A DNA stretch of 43,635 bases, from NCBI GenBank assembly GCA_030429865.1, contig JAUIFX010000011.1:1-43635 (forward strand), written 5' to 3'. A program made the translations under genes and the position numbers. Source of the DNA: Gammaproteobacteria bacterium. Lineage in GTDB: Bacteria; Pseudomonadota; Gammaproteobacteria; Ga0077536. Each line of letters opens with the position of its first letter. Positions within the stretch are counted from its first letter, which is position 1. The notes below the pieces were generated by a model, which was given only the letters and a program-made list of their open reading frames with translations, was not told the DNA's origin and ran no database searches. This document shows positions 35,662 through 43,635 of the stretch, in pieces.

Positions 35662-36402
35662 CTAAGACCAACCGGGGCCGCGGCGCCAACGCACCGCTCG
35701 CCGGCCACGCCGCCCGAACAACATCGCGAGCGCGCCGCCGAGCAGCGGTAATGCCGCCGGCAACGGCACCGGCTGCACGTAGCTGCGGAAACCGAAGTCG
35801 TGCTGCCAGATGGAGCCGTCGTCTTCGTTGTCCCAGGCCGAAGCGCCGAACTTGCGCCATGCCTCGCCCCCCGCGTAGAGCGAGGTCTGCAGGATGTTCT
35901 CGACCCACCAGTAGCCGTCACGGGCGCCTGCCACGGCATCCGAGGCGAGCACGATGAACAGTTTCTCGCCCGCACTGACCGGGATCGACCAGGCGCTCAA
36001 GTCGAAATACACGTCGGTCGTCGGCTCGTTGGTACCGTTGGGTGCGATGTCGCCGGGGGCAACGCTAAGACTCGCTAAGGGCGTCTCTGCCGGCGCCCCG
36101 CCGAGACTGCGGCGCACTTCGATTACCAGCGGCTCGGTGACGCTGGCCTCGCGCGAAAGGTAGAGCACGTCGACCGCGGCCAGGGTCCCGGTCAGACCGC
36201 TCGTGAACGACTGCGCACGCACCAGCGCACCCGGCGGCGAGGCGAAACCGACGCTCGCCCAGTTACTGCGCTCTGCGAACTCCCAGCTCTGGTCGAGCAC
36301 GGCGGCGCTGAGTGGCTGCATCGCCGACAGCAGTGCCGCCGCGCACAGGCGGCTCAGCGCGCGCCGCACGCGCGTTACGCTGGAGGATTGGTGCTGATTC
36401 AT
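35662..36402 (-). CDS. VPLPA/PEP-CTERM sorting-signal protein (second)
   Basis: 246 aa. N-terminal signal peptide (ALSRLCAAALLSAMQPLSA, cleavage near residue 34), C-terminal VPLPA followed by a hydrophobic segment and a long basic tail (GRRGRRAVRWRR). The mature domain contains QSFTSGLTGTLAAVDVLYLSR and SLGGAPAETPLAS, a pattern of choice-of-anchor type beta-sandwich proteins. Start 36402 (MNQHQ) is preferred to the Met at 36423. It is not homologous to the first VPLPA protein apart from the tail. An inverted repeat lies just upstream. Confidence 0.83.
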   Translation of the reverse strand: MNQHQSSSVTRVRRALSRLCAAALLSAMQPLSAAVLDQSWEFAERSNWASVGFASPPGALVRAQSFTSGLTGTLAAVDVLYLSREASVTEPLVIEVRRSLGGAPAETPLASLSVAPGDIAPNGTNEPTTDVYFDLSAWSIPVSAGEKLFIVLASDAVAGARDGYWWVENILQTSLYAGGEAWRKFGASAWDNEDDGSIWQHDFGFRSYVQPVPLPAALPLLGGALAMLFGRRGRRAVRWRRGPGWS

Positions 36403-36419
36403 CTTCGGACTCGCTCCCT

Positions 36420-36447
36420 GCATTGATCGTGAATACGCGATCGATGC
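36420..36447. promoter_or_regulatory. Imperfect dyad upstream of the second VPLPA gene
   Basis: GCATTGATCG and CGATCGATGC pair over 10 positions with one mismatch, with an 8-base spacer, 18 bases from the VPLPA start. TTGTCA further upstream on the minus strand could be a -35. Operator or leader hairpin. Confidence 0.35.
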
Positions 36448-36534
36448 TAGAAAGCACGCCCGCGCCGGTCCTGACCCGGATCAGCCCGACACGTTTCTTG
36501 ACAATCGCAGGCCGCGCCGCGTGGCGGGCGCGTG

Positions 36535-36945
36535 TCAGTTGTCGAGTGCCAGGGCTTTCTCGGGCCGCGTCGCGACATAGACGGCGACTGCCAGCAGGAT
36601 CGCGGCCACCATCAGGCGTACCCAGGCGAGCGGCACCAGGGCGAACGTCAGCGCCGCCGACAACAGCATGCCGCCGAGCGCGGCACGCTTGCCGGCGCGG
36701 CAAATCACGCCGTGGTCACGATAATCGCGGATCGGACGGCCATAGCGCGGATGAGCGAGGATGCGTGCTTCCAGCTCGGGGCAGCTCTTGGAAAAGCACA
36801 TCACGGCACCAATCCAGAATACCGTGGTCGGCAGCACGGGGAGGAAGATCCCGACGAACCCCAGCGCGAACAGCGCGACGCCGGCCGCCATCAACAGGTG
36901 TCGGCGCAGGCTCGCGGATGACAGCATCGTACTCATAATTGCCAT
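36535..36945 (-). CDS. YbaN/DUF454-family membrane protein
   Basis: 136 aa. The DUF454 pattern is visible: GVALFALGFVGIFLPVLPTTVFWI (about 22-45), CFSKSCPELEARIL, the HPRYGRPIRDYRDHGVI segment, and two C-terminal hydrophobic helices. Three to four membrane helices in all. Function unknown. In-frame ATGs at 36945, 36936 and 36927 are all possible and none has a clear ribosome site. Confidence 0.88.
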   Translation of the reverse strand: MAIMSTMLSSASLRRHLLMAAGVALFALGFVGIFLPVLPTTVFWIGAVMCFSKSCPELEARILAHPRYGRPIRDYRDHGVICRAGKRAALGGMLLSAALTFALVPLAWVRLMVAAILLAVAVYVATRPEKALALDN

Positions 36946-37038
36946 ATCGGACGGCGGGTCGGCCAGCTTTACCGGCGCGACGACCCGCGACAGCCAGTAT
37001 AGCGCCGGATGCCGCGCTCGGCGCCGGTGGCGCCGCCC

Positions 37039-40000
37039 TCAGCCCCACGGATCGCTGCTGTCGCCGTGCAGACGGTCCATCAGGCTCGATACCGCGCGGT
37101 CGAACAAGGGGACGGTCTCGAGCGGACGCGCGGTCCCGCGGCGAAACTCCACCGCCAGGCCCTGCGGCGTGGTGTCGGCCACGCGCAGCCCCTTGCGATT
37201 GGTGAACAGGTAACCGCCGGTGACGGCGCTGACCCAGGTCAGGCGGGCACGCACGATCTTCCCGGGCTCGTGTGTGAACTCGACCCAGCTGCCGATCTTC
37301 AACGCGCGTGCCGCGTGCAGGTGTTCGTCCTCGTCGACGGCGCCACCGGCAAGGCCGGCATCGGTGATCTCGATCTCTTCGAAGTCGGACTCGTCGGTGA
37401 GGATGTCGCCGGGCAGGGTGCCTTCGCCTTGCGCGGCCGGCGACGCCTGCTCGTCGACGCTGCCGAACAGCATGGTGTCGATATCGGGAAATCCACCTTC
37501 GGGCTGCGTACGCTCGGTGGCATCATCCGGCTCCACTGTCGCGTCATCCGCGTCATCGTCTGCGGCGGCAAACTGCGCACCGAGGGCGGTCATGACCGCC
37601 TCGACGGCGAGCGCGCTGGCGACCTCGCCGGCGTTGTAGCCACCCATGCCGTCGGCCAGCACGGCGACGCCGGCCGCCGCGTCGCAGCCGACGTGGTCCT
37701 CGTTGTGCGCACGCGTGCGGCCGACGTCCGTCAGCGCACTCATGCGCCAGCACGGCGCCTCGTCGTCATCCGCGGCCGGGGTCTGCGGCGCCGCGGCGAG
37801 AATCACCGAGATATTGTCCTTGCCGCCGTTGTCGTTGGCCTGCGCGACGAGTGCCGCCGCGGCGGCATCGAGATCGTCCGGGTGGGCCGCGAGGATCGAC
37901 GTCATGTCGGCATCCTCGACCATGTCGCACAGGCCGTCTGAGCAGAGCAGGTAGACATCGCCGGGCACGACCTCGTCGCGACCGATGTCGGTGACGACCG
38001 TGGTGTCGATACCAACGGCGCGGGTGATGTAGTTCTTGCGCGTCGACGTGCGCGCTTCCTCGGGCGTGAGGAAACCCTGGTCGACGAGCTGCTGGCGCAG
38101 GGAATGATCCGAGGTGAGCTGCGCCAGCTCGCCATCACGCAAGCGGTACAGGCGCGAATCGCCGACGTGCGCCATCGTGATCCGCGCGCCTTCGAAGCGG
38201 GCCGCGACCAGCGTGGTACCCATGCCTTCGCACTCGGGCCGCGCACGCGCGGTATCGAAGATCGCCCGGTTGGCACTGTCGAAGGCCCGCTTCAGGCGCG
38301 CGCCATCGTCGTCGTCGGCGGCGTCCGCATCGTCATCTTCTTCGACCTCGCAGTCTTCACGTGCCGGCTGCTCCACCTGTCCCGTGGGATCGAAGAACCC
38401 GGTCTGCTCGCCGAGCGCCGGCGGGGCCGCGGCCTCGGCTCGCGGCTCCAGCGCGTCGGCCGCTGCGCCGTCGGTCGCGGTGACTGCGGGCACGTCGACC
38501 TCGCCCGCGGGCGGCGCCACGACGGCGTCGGCCGCGCCGCGGATGGCAGCGAGGTGCAGGCGTACCAGCGCGGCCATGAAACGGTCCCGGAACGTCTGCG
38601 GCATCGGCACCCGGCTCATGCCGGCCTTGAGCCGTGCCGGCAGGGTCGGCAGCAGGCGCTTGAGGCGCTCGCGCTCGGCCGCTTCCTGCTTCGCGCTCAG
38701 GCTCCACATGAGGTCATCCATGGTGGCTACGCCCTGGACCCAGTCCTCGCCTTCCTCGCCGCCCTCGATATAGGCCAGCTGCAGGAAGCTCTTCCAGTAG
38801 ATGTCGAGGACCTCGCGCACGATCACCGGCACCGCGGCGTCGGACAGGTGGCGCATGACCTGTCCGGCGGCGACCTCGCGTGCGAAGCGCAGCCGCTCCT
38901 GGGCCTGCATTTCGTCGAGTGTCTGCTCGACGCGGGCCTCGGCCTCGCGCTGCTCGCTGGCACGGAAGGCGTCGAGCTCGGCTGCCGCCTCTTTGAACAC
39001 CCGCACGTCGTCGTCGAACTCGTCCAGGATCCGATGCACGAGGGCGTCGATCTTCATGAACAAGGGATCGCGCTCGTCGACATCCTCGGCCGCGCCTAGC
39101 GCAGCGTCGGCAAGACCGTTCAGCAGCTGGCGCGCGGGGTGGAACTTACGCGCGAAGAAGGTCTTGTCGAGGATCGCGACCTTGAGCACCGGGATCTGCA
39201 GGCGCCCGATGAGGCCCTTCATCGGCGCCGGGATCGCAGGATCGTCGAGTATCGAGTCGAACAGCATCGCGACGATGTCGATCATCATGCCGTCGACTTC
39301 GCCCATCGCGTTCGCCACCGGCGTCTGCTTGATATCGCGCAGGATGTTGGTCGTACCGGCGGCGAGCAGCGCCGGGTCGACCACGTGGACGCCGCGCTCG
39401 CTGCCCTCCGCGGCAACCGTGCCGCCGTGCTGCATCTGCGTGAGCATGGCCAGCGTGGCGGTGGCGTCCCCACCCGTCGCGGACTGGCCGCTGAGCGCCC
39501 GCGCGCCCTGGGCCGTCATCACCGATTGCAGGGTGGCGAGCAGCTCCTGCGCCGCCACGCCGCTCAGCACGGGGCCGCCGCCGACCGCCTCGGCGGACAC
39601 GAACGGGGCGGCGATGCCGCCACCTCCCGCCCATCCACCGGCGTCGCCGGGCGCCGCGCCAGCCGGACCGCCGAAGCCGCCCATGCCGGACGCAACACCG
39701 CCGTGCACCGCGCCGCCGGCGAAGCCGCCGCTGGGCATGTCTGCCGCGGCCTCGACGCCGGCGCCGGCCGCGCCCTGCGCCGCAGGCGCGCGCGATGTCC
39801 TGGAGGCGCTGACGCGCGTGGCGACGGGGCTATTGGCGGCACGTCCGCGCACGTGCGGCAGGATGCCTTCGCGCACCAGGAACGCGTTGATCTCGTGGTA
39901 GAAGCCCGGCAGCGCACTGACCACGAACTTGTCGAACAGCTTGAGAATGAGCAGCTTGACCTCGATACCGGCGTCGAGCTCGTCGCAGGCCTCGCGGAAC

Positions 40001-40542
40001 GCCTCGCACAGGTAGCGCGGCGCGAGCGGATTGACCGGTTCGTCACCCTCGACGGCTCGGTCGACGAGCTTGGCCATGCGCTGATCGAGCGCGTAGAGCT
40101 CGTCCGCTCCGGTCGTATCCAGCTTGGCCACCATGTTGCTGACGGCCAGCGTCTCCTCGAGATCGTCGTTCGCGACCAGGCTCAGCGTCAGCCCGCTCTC
40201 GGCGGGACTCGCCACGGCCACGGGCGCCGGCACCGACGCCGGTGTGCGCGGCACGAAATGCCGGGCGCAACCCTCGCTGAATCGGCGCTCGAGCGAGGTC
40301 CGCTTCAGGCGGACCTCCCTCATGGCATCGAAGTAGCGCGCCTGCTCGGCATTGTTGACCGACTTGTCGGCGAGTTCGAACAAGGCGTCGTCGGCCTGGT
40401 CGAACATGCTCGCGAGCAGCGCTCTGAGCTCCTTGTCGGCAAGCTCGCGACAGGCGCTCAGCAGGCCGCCGCTACGCGGCGCGGCGCTGGACGCGTCGGA
40501 ATGGCCCGGCGTACCGCCGGACAGGCGTACGGGATCTGTCAT
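37039..40542 (-). CDS. DUF1631 protein with an inserted, circularly permuted PP2C phosphatase
   Basis: 1167 aa. Residues 1-740 are DUF1631-like: a helical N-terminal part, a Gly-rich linker (about 275-307) and the core DPALLAAGTTNILRDIK and MKGLIGRLQIPVLKVAILDK (about 384-450). After an acidic linker (about 733-748) a PP2C follows in swapped order. The C-terminal half comes first: LKRAF (750), GMGTT (773-777), VGDSRLYRL, LTSDHS, SDG with Asp869, GKDNIS with Asp909. A short linker (918-931) follows, then the N-terminal half: LTDVG, NED with Asp949, ADGMGG (Asp964). An acidic linker leads to the DUF1631 C-terminal PilZ-like module (about 1080-1160: GSWVEF, YLFTNRKGLRVAD). All usual PP2C metal residues are present. 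The start at 40542 has GGAAG upstream; a longer frame to 40785 looks non-native. Confidence 0.88.
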   Translation of the reverse strand: MTDPVRLSGGTPGHSDASSAAPRSGGLLSACRELADKELRALLASMFDQADDALFELADKSVNNAEQARYFDAMREVRLKRTSLERRFSEGCARHFVPRTPASVPAPVAVASPAESGLTLSLVANDDLEETLAVSNMVAKLDTTGADELYALDQRMAKLVDRAVEGDEPVNPLAPRYLCEAFREACDELDAGIEVKLLILKLFDKFVVSALPGFYHEINAFLVREGILPHVRGRAANSPVATRVSASRTSRAPAAQGAAGAGVEAAADMPSGGFAGGAVHGGVASGMGGFGGPAGAAPGDAGGWAGGGGIAAPFVSAEAVGGGPVLSGVAAQELLATLQSVMTAQGARALSGQSATGGDATATLAMLTQMQHGGTVAAEGSERGVHVVDPALLAAGTTNILRDIKQTPVANAMGEVDGMMIDIVAMLFDSILDDPAIPAPMKGLIGRLQIPVLKVAILDKTFFARKFHPARQLLNGLADAALGAAEDVDERDPLFMKIDALVHRILDEFDDDVRVFKEAAAELDAFRASEQREAEARVEQTLDEMQAQERLRFAREVAAGQVMRHLSDAAVPVIVREVLDIYWKSFLQLAYIEGGEEGEDWVQGVATMDDLMWSLSAKQEAAERERLKRLLPTLPARLKAGMSRVPMPQTFRDRFMAALVRLHLAAIRGAADAVVAPPAGEVDVPAVTATDGAAADALEPRAEAAAPPALGEQTGFFDPTGQVEQPAREDCEVEEDDDADAADDDDGARLKRAFDSANRAIFDTARARPECEGMGTTLVAARFEGARITMAHVGDSRLYRLRDGELAQLTSDHSLRQQLVDQGFLTPEEARTSTRKNYITRAVGIDTTVVTDIGRDEVVPGDVYLLCSDGLCDMVEDADMTSILAAHPDDLDAAAAALVAQANDNGGKDNISVILAAAPQTPAADDDEAPCWRMSALTDVGRTRAHNEDHVGCDAAAGVAVLADGMGGYNAGEVASALAVEAVMTALGAQFAAADDDADDATVEPDDATERTQPEGGFPDIDTMLFGSVDEQASPAAQGEGTLPGDILTDESDFEEIEITDAGLAGGAVDEDEHLHAARALKIGSWVEFTHEPGKIVRARLTWVSAVTGGYLFTNRKGLRVADTTPQGLAVEFRRGTARPLETVPLFDRAVSSLMDRLHGDSSDPWG

Positions 40543-40899
40543 CTTCCGCTCACCGCCGGCCGGGCAGCCGACGCCTCCGGGTATCGGTTTGGGATCGGCA
40601 GCGTCGTCCCTGACGGACTGCTCGTGCGCGAAAATCCGATCTTTGCTTTCATGACCGGGAAATGCGGCCGCGCCCGGCGCTTCTTGAGCGGCGCCGGGCG
40701 GTTTCCGGTGACGCCGATCACAGTTCCTTGCCCGCCAGGTCCGGACGCGCGGAGAAATGCCTGCCAGTCGACACTTTCGCGGCACCGTGCGCGGCCCCGG
40801 CGGGCCGCCGGCGGCTCAAGTTCGACGCCACCGCGCCGTTAGCCTGCCTGTCACCGGGCGACGCCCCGTCCCCCTGTCGTTCTCACGGGAGCAGCACTG
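40543..40899. other. Divergent intergenic region between DUF1631-PP2C and HDOD genes
   Basis: 357 bases with no recognisable gene. It contains the hairpin at 40671-40700 and presumably promoters for both flanking genes. Frames across it are extensions of neighbouring shadows. Confidence 0.45.
40671..40700. promoter_or_regulatory. Perfect 10-10-10 inverted repeat
   Basis: CGCCCGGCGC, a 10-base loop TTCTTGAGCG, then GCGCCGGGCG and GTTT. It lies between divergent genes, so it is not at a gene end. It could be a leader hairpin/attenuator for the HDOD gene or an operator. Confidence 0.35.
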
Positions 40900-41808
40900 A
40901 TGTCCGCCGAACCGGCCGCTCGCACGAGCATTCCGCGATCCGCCCCACGCGCCAGCGCCGCCCCCATGGCCGAGTCCGTACGCGGTCTCGTCTCACCGCC
41001 GGACGTGTGCATGCGCGTGCTCGAACTGGTGCGTTCGGACACCGCGTCGGCCGACGACATCGGGCGGGTCATCGCCACCGATCCGGCCCTCACCGCCCGC
41101 CTGTTGCGTATCGTCAACAGCCCGCTGTACGGCCTGCGCAGCCGGGTCGAGACGGTCTCGCGCGCGATCGCCGTGCTCGGCGGCAACGAACTCAGCAGCC
41201 TCGTCGTTGCCGTCTCGGCCGTGGCGAGCTTCGGCCGTATCCCGAGCGCGCTGGTCAACATGGACACCTTCTGGCGCCACGGCGTCTTCTGCGGCCTCAT
41301 CGCGCGTGCCCTCGGGCGCCGCGCACGCGTGCTGCACCCGGAGCGCCTGTTCGTCGCCGGCCTGCTCCACGACATCGGCAGCCTCGTGCTCTACCACCAG
41401 GTGCCGGACACCATGGGCAAGCTCCTCACCGAGGCCGGCGGCCACGAGCAGCGCCTCTACGAGCTCGAGCTGGCGACTTTCGGCTACGGCCATGCCGACG
41501 TCGGCGGCCTGCTGCTCGAATGCTGGAGCCTGCCGGAAGCGCTGCATGACGCCGTGGCCTCGCACCACTGCCCGGAGCAGGCGCAGGTAGCGCCGCTCGA
41601 GGCGCGCATCGTCCATATCGCCGAAAAGCTGGCCAACCACTCGGGCATCGGCGGCTACTGCGAAGCGCCCGTAGAAGCGCCACTGCCCGAGGCGCAGGAC
41701 TGGGACGCGCTCGGCCTCACCACCGATGACGTCGATGTCGAGGAGCTGATGGGCATGGCCGGGATCGAGTTCGCCGAGCTGGTGAGCCTGCTCGCCGTCA
41801 AACGCTAG
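40900..41808 (+). CDS. HDOD-domain signalling protein
   Basis: 302 aa. The HDOD domain spans about 25-235, with the hallmark DPALTARLLRIVNSPLYGL (61-79), SRAIAVLGGNEL and an HD pair in GLLHDIG (His157-Asp158). HDOD proteins lack confirmed phosphodiesterase activity and often act in signalling, motility or stress networks. The C-terminal 60 residues are acidic. GGGAG lies nine bases before the ATG. It is divergent from the DUF1631-PP2C gene. Confidence 0.92.
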   Translation: MSAEPAARTSIPRSAPRASAAPMAESVRGLVSPPDVCMRVLELVRSDTASADDIGRVIATDPALTARLLRIVNSPLYGLRSRVETVSRAIAVLGGNELSSLVVAVSAVASFGRIPSALVNMDTFWRHGVFCGLIARALGRRARVLHPERLFVAGLLHDIGSLVLYHQVPDTMGKLLTEAGGHEQRLYELELATFGYGHADVGGLLLECWSLPEALHDAVASHHCPEQAQVAPLEARIVHIAEKLANHSGIGGYCEAPVEAPLPEAQDWDALGLTTDDVDVEELMGMAGIEFAELVSLLAVKR

Positions 41809-41840
41809 CTGGCTGCGTCAACGCGGTCACGGCGCCGAGG

Positions 41841-43046
41841 TCACTCCGCGCGCAAGGCCTCGACGGGGTCGAGCCGCGCGGCATGGCGTGCCGGCAACAG
41901 CCCGGCAGCGAGCCCGATGGCGACCGACACGACCAGCGCCACGCCGGCATAGGGCCACACGATCGCGAGCGGCACCGCGGGCAGCACGCCGCGCACGGCG
42001 GTCACCAGCAACACGGCGACCGCGATCCCCAGCAGGCCGCCGGCGCCGCCGAGCAGGGCCGCCTCCAGCAGGAACAGGGCCATGACGTCGTGGCGCGGTG
42101 CGCCGAGCGCCCGCAGCAAGCCGACCTCGCCGGTCCGCTCGCTGACCGCGATGGTCATGATCGTGGCTATGCCGAAGGCACCGACGACCAGCGAGATGGC
42201 GCCGATCGCGGCCACCCCCGCAGTCAGGATATCGATGATGTCGCCCAGCACTTCGAGCATCTTGTCCTGGGTGACCAGGGTGAAATCGGTCTGCCCGTGA
42301 CGCGCCACGAGCACGCGCTCGATGTCGCGCAGGATGGCCGCGACGTCTTCGTCCTCGGCGTAGGTCAGGTCGATCTCCATTACGCCCTCGCGATCGAACA
42401 TCTCCGTTGCGCGGCCGACGGGGATGAACACCGTATCGTCGAGGTCGAAGCCGAGCATCTGGCCTTTCGAGGCCATGACGCCGACGACGCGAAAGCGATC
42501 CGCGCCGATGCGTACGCGGCTGCCGAGCGCGTTCGCCTCGCCGAACAACTCGGCGTACATGCGCTGTCCCAGCACCACGAAAGGGCGCGCACCGCTGAAA
42601 CCGTCGTCGGGCAGGAAGCTGCCGCTCGCCACCTCCATGCGCCACACCGCCGGCATGTCGGCGCCGACGCCGATGACCGTGGTGCGCCGCGCGCGTGCAC
42701 CGAACTCGACCTGCGCGTTGCCCTGGATCACCGGCACCACCGCCTCGACCTGGGGCAGGCGCGCGAGGGCCGCGGCATCGTCGACCGTCAGTGGCCGCAC
42801 GCTCGAAATCGTCGCACCGGACACGCCGAAGGTCGTGCTCTTGCCGGGCGTCACGGCGACGATGTTGGTACCGAACTGGGTGAACTCGCCGAGGACGAAG
42901 CGGCGTACTCCTTCGCCCAGCGCGGTCAGCAGCACGACAGCAAGGATACCGACGGCGATGCCGACGATGGTCAGTGTCGAGCGCAGGCGCTGTCCGCGTA
43001 CGGCGCCGATGGCGAGCAACGAAAGATCCGCGCTGCGCATGCTCAT
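41841..43046 (-). CDS. ABC transporter permease, MacB/FtsX type
   Basis: 401 aa. A first membrane helix (about 22-43) follows SLLAIGAVRGQRLRSTLTIVG, then a large periplasmic MacB_PCD domain (about 45-270) and an FtsX domain with three helices (about 278-305, 325-355, 365-390), ending PARHAARLDPVEALRAE. These permeases, with a cytoplasmic LolD/MacB-type ATPase, move lipoproteins, peptides or cell-wall signals without channel transport. Its ATG overlaps the stop of the next upstream permease gene. The ATPase gene is not in view and should lie beyond the right edge. Confidence 0.92.
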   Translation of the reverse strand: MSMRSADLSLLAIGAVRGQRLRSTLTIVGIAVGILAVVLLTALGEGVRRFVLGEFTQFGTNIVAVTPGKSTTFGVSGATISSVRPLTVDDAAALARLPQVEAVVPVIQGNAQVEFGARARRTTVIGVGADMPAVWRMEVASGSFLPDDGFSGARPFVVLGQRMYAELFGEANALGSRVRIGADRFRVVGVMASKGQMLGFDLDDTVFIPVGRATEMFDREGVMEIDLTYAEDEDVAAILRDIERVLVARHGQTDFTLVTQDKMLEVLGDIIDILTAGVAAIGAISLVVGAFGIATIMTIAVSERTGEVGLLRALGAPRHDVMALFLLEAALLGGAGGLLGIAVAVLLVTAVRGVLPAVPLAIVWPYAGVALVVSVAIGLAAGLLPARHAARLDPVEALRAE

Positions 43047-43635
43047 CGCCGCGACAGCGCGTCGATCGGGTCGAGTGCCGCGGCGCGCCGCGCCGGCACC
43101 ACGCCGAAGACGAGGCCGGTGACCACGGCGACACCCGCCGCGGTCAGCAACGCCCAGCGCGGTGTCGCGACCGGGAACGACGGATAGAGCTGCCCGACCA
43201 CGAACGCCGCCCCCGCCCCGACGCCGAGACCGAGCAGCGCGCCGCCGCAGGCCAGCATCACGGCTTCGAGCATGAACAACCCGCGCACGTCGGCGGTGCG
43301 CGCACCGAGCGCCTTGAGCAGCCCGATCTCGGCACGCCGCTGCGTCACCGCGACCAGCATCACGTTCATGATGAGGATCCCGGCGACGGCCAGGCTGATC
43401 GCGGAAATGCCGGCCACGCCCAGCGTGATCGTGCCGACGATGCGTCCGAGGGTCTCGACCACGCTGTCCTGCGTGACCACCGTGACGTCGTCTTCGCCTT
43501 CGTGGCGCTGCGCGAGGATGTCGTGCACCGCCGCGCTGGCCGCGGCGAGCATCGCGCGCCCGGCTGCCCTGCGTCCACGGATTGCGTCATCAATGTGCCC
43601 GGTGAGAGTTTGACGCTGCGCGAGTGTCTCGAGGG
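43043..43635 (-). CDS. ABC transporter permease, MacB/FtsX type (5' part missing)
   Basis: The C-terminal 196 codons of a second permease, open at the right edge. It has the end of the periplasmic domain (DDVTVVTQDSVVETLGRI) and the FtsX domain with three membrane helices and the usual MLVAVTQRRAEIGLLKALGA and PARRAAALDPIDALSRR. An internal Met at about 43552 is not the start, since homology continues upstream to the edge. It overlaps the next permease by four bases, so the two subunits are probably partners of one heteromeric transporter. Confidence 0.9.
   Translation of the reverse strand, partial: LETLAQRQTLTGHIDDAIRGRRAAGRAMLAAASAAVHDILAQRHEGEDDVTVVTQDSVVETLGRIVGTITLGVAGISAISLAVAGILIMNVMLVAVTQRRAEIGLLKALGARTADVRGLFMLEAVMLACGGALLGLGVGAGAAFVVGQLYPSFPVATPRWALLTAAGVAVVTGLVFGVVPARRAAALDPIDALSRR

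Noticed and set aside
37039-40542. Two separate genes or a frameshifted fusion instead of one DUF1631-PP2C protein.
   Set aside because: The frame is open throughout, linkers join all parts, and no stop, ribosome site or frame change lies between the halves. Misassembly would have to keep frame at three junctions.
40543-40785. N-terminal extension of the DUF1631-PP2C protein by 81 residues.
   Set aside because: The extension is Arg/Pro-rich and unlike DUF1631 proteins, runs through a perfect hairpin, and a better-placed ATG exists at 40542.

Overview
The window is a GC-rich bacterial chromosome segment with tightly packed genes on both strands. HspQ, YgiQ, DarP (YjgA), RNase AM, SirB1, YbaN and DUF1631 proteins together point to a gammaproteobacterium. 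It is probably an environmental lineage rich in oxidative catabolism, given two cytochromes P450, the phenylacetyl-CoA epoxidase genes, two epoxide hydrolases of unrelated fold, and LLM-type and Ddn-type oxidoreductases. Two proteins carry VPLPA/PEP-CTERM sorting tails, which fits an envelope- or exopolysaccharide-producing Gram-negative. I cannot fix the genus. No rRNA, tRNA, CRISPR array or prophage was seen.

Layout. 1-2950 (-): paaABCDE, the ring-1,2-phenylacetyl-CoA epoxidase; paaE is cut by the left edge. 3126-7530 (+): a membrane GGDEF-EAL protein, then an LLM flavin enzyme overlapping an orphan MlaC-like periplasmic protein. 7531-9658: a mobile island, a REP-associated tyrosine transposase (RAYT) gene flanked by two repeat arrays in inverted orientation. 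9659-16689: SDR, P450, rhodanese, limonene-epoxide-hydrolase-like protein (-), and a soluble hybrid histidine kinase with about five PAS domains. 16757-25985: ygiQ, a UspA protein, darP, a small membrane protein, an sEH-type epoxide hydrolase, hspQ, rnm, a VOC-crotonase operon, a lipoprotein, a hotdog thioesterase and a signal-peptide-bearing methyltransferase. 26071-36945: a second P450, two VPLPA-CTERM proteins, SirB1, a Ddn-like protein, an MscS channel, a spermidine-synthase-like/GNAT pair, LysR with a divergent DODA-type dioxygenase, YceI, a two-CDGSH protein and YbaN. 37039-41808: a DUF1631-PP2C fusion, divergent from an HDOD regulator. 41841-43635 (-): two MacB/FtsX-type ABC permeases, the upstream one cut by the right edge.

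Most unusual feature. The gene at 37039-40542 encodes a DUF1631 protein with a complete PP2C Ser/Thr phosphatase inside it, but the two halves of the PP2C are in swapped (circularly permuted) order. The GMGTT, GDSR, SDG and GKDN motifs come first and the NED and DGMGG motifs follow. Acidic linkers bound the phosphatase on both sides, and a PilZ-like DUF1631 tail closes the protein. All recognisable metal-binding aspartates are kept in one uninterrupted frame.

Strong GC-rich hairpins, mostly without a T-tract, follow many genes and are the likely terminators. Several dyads upstream of genes (LysR/DODA, VOC, VPLPA, UspA) are candidate operators or leader structures.
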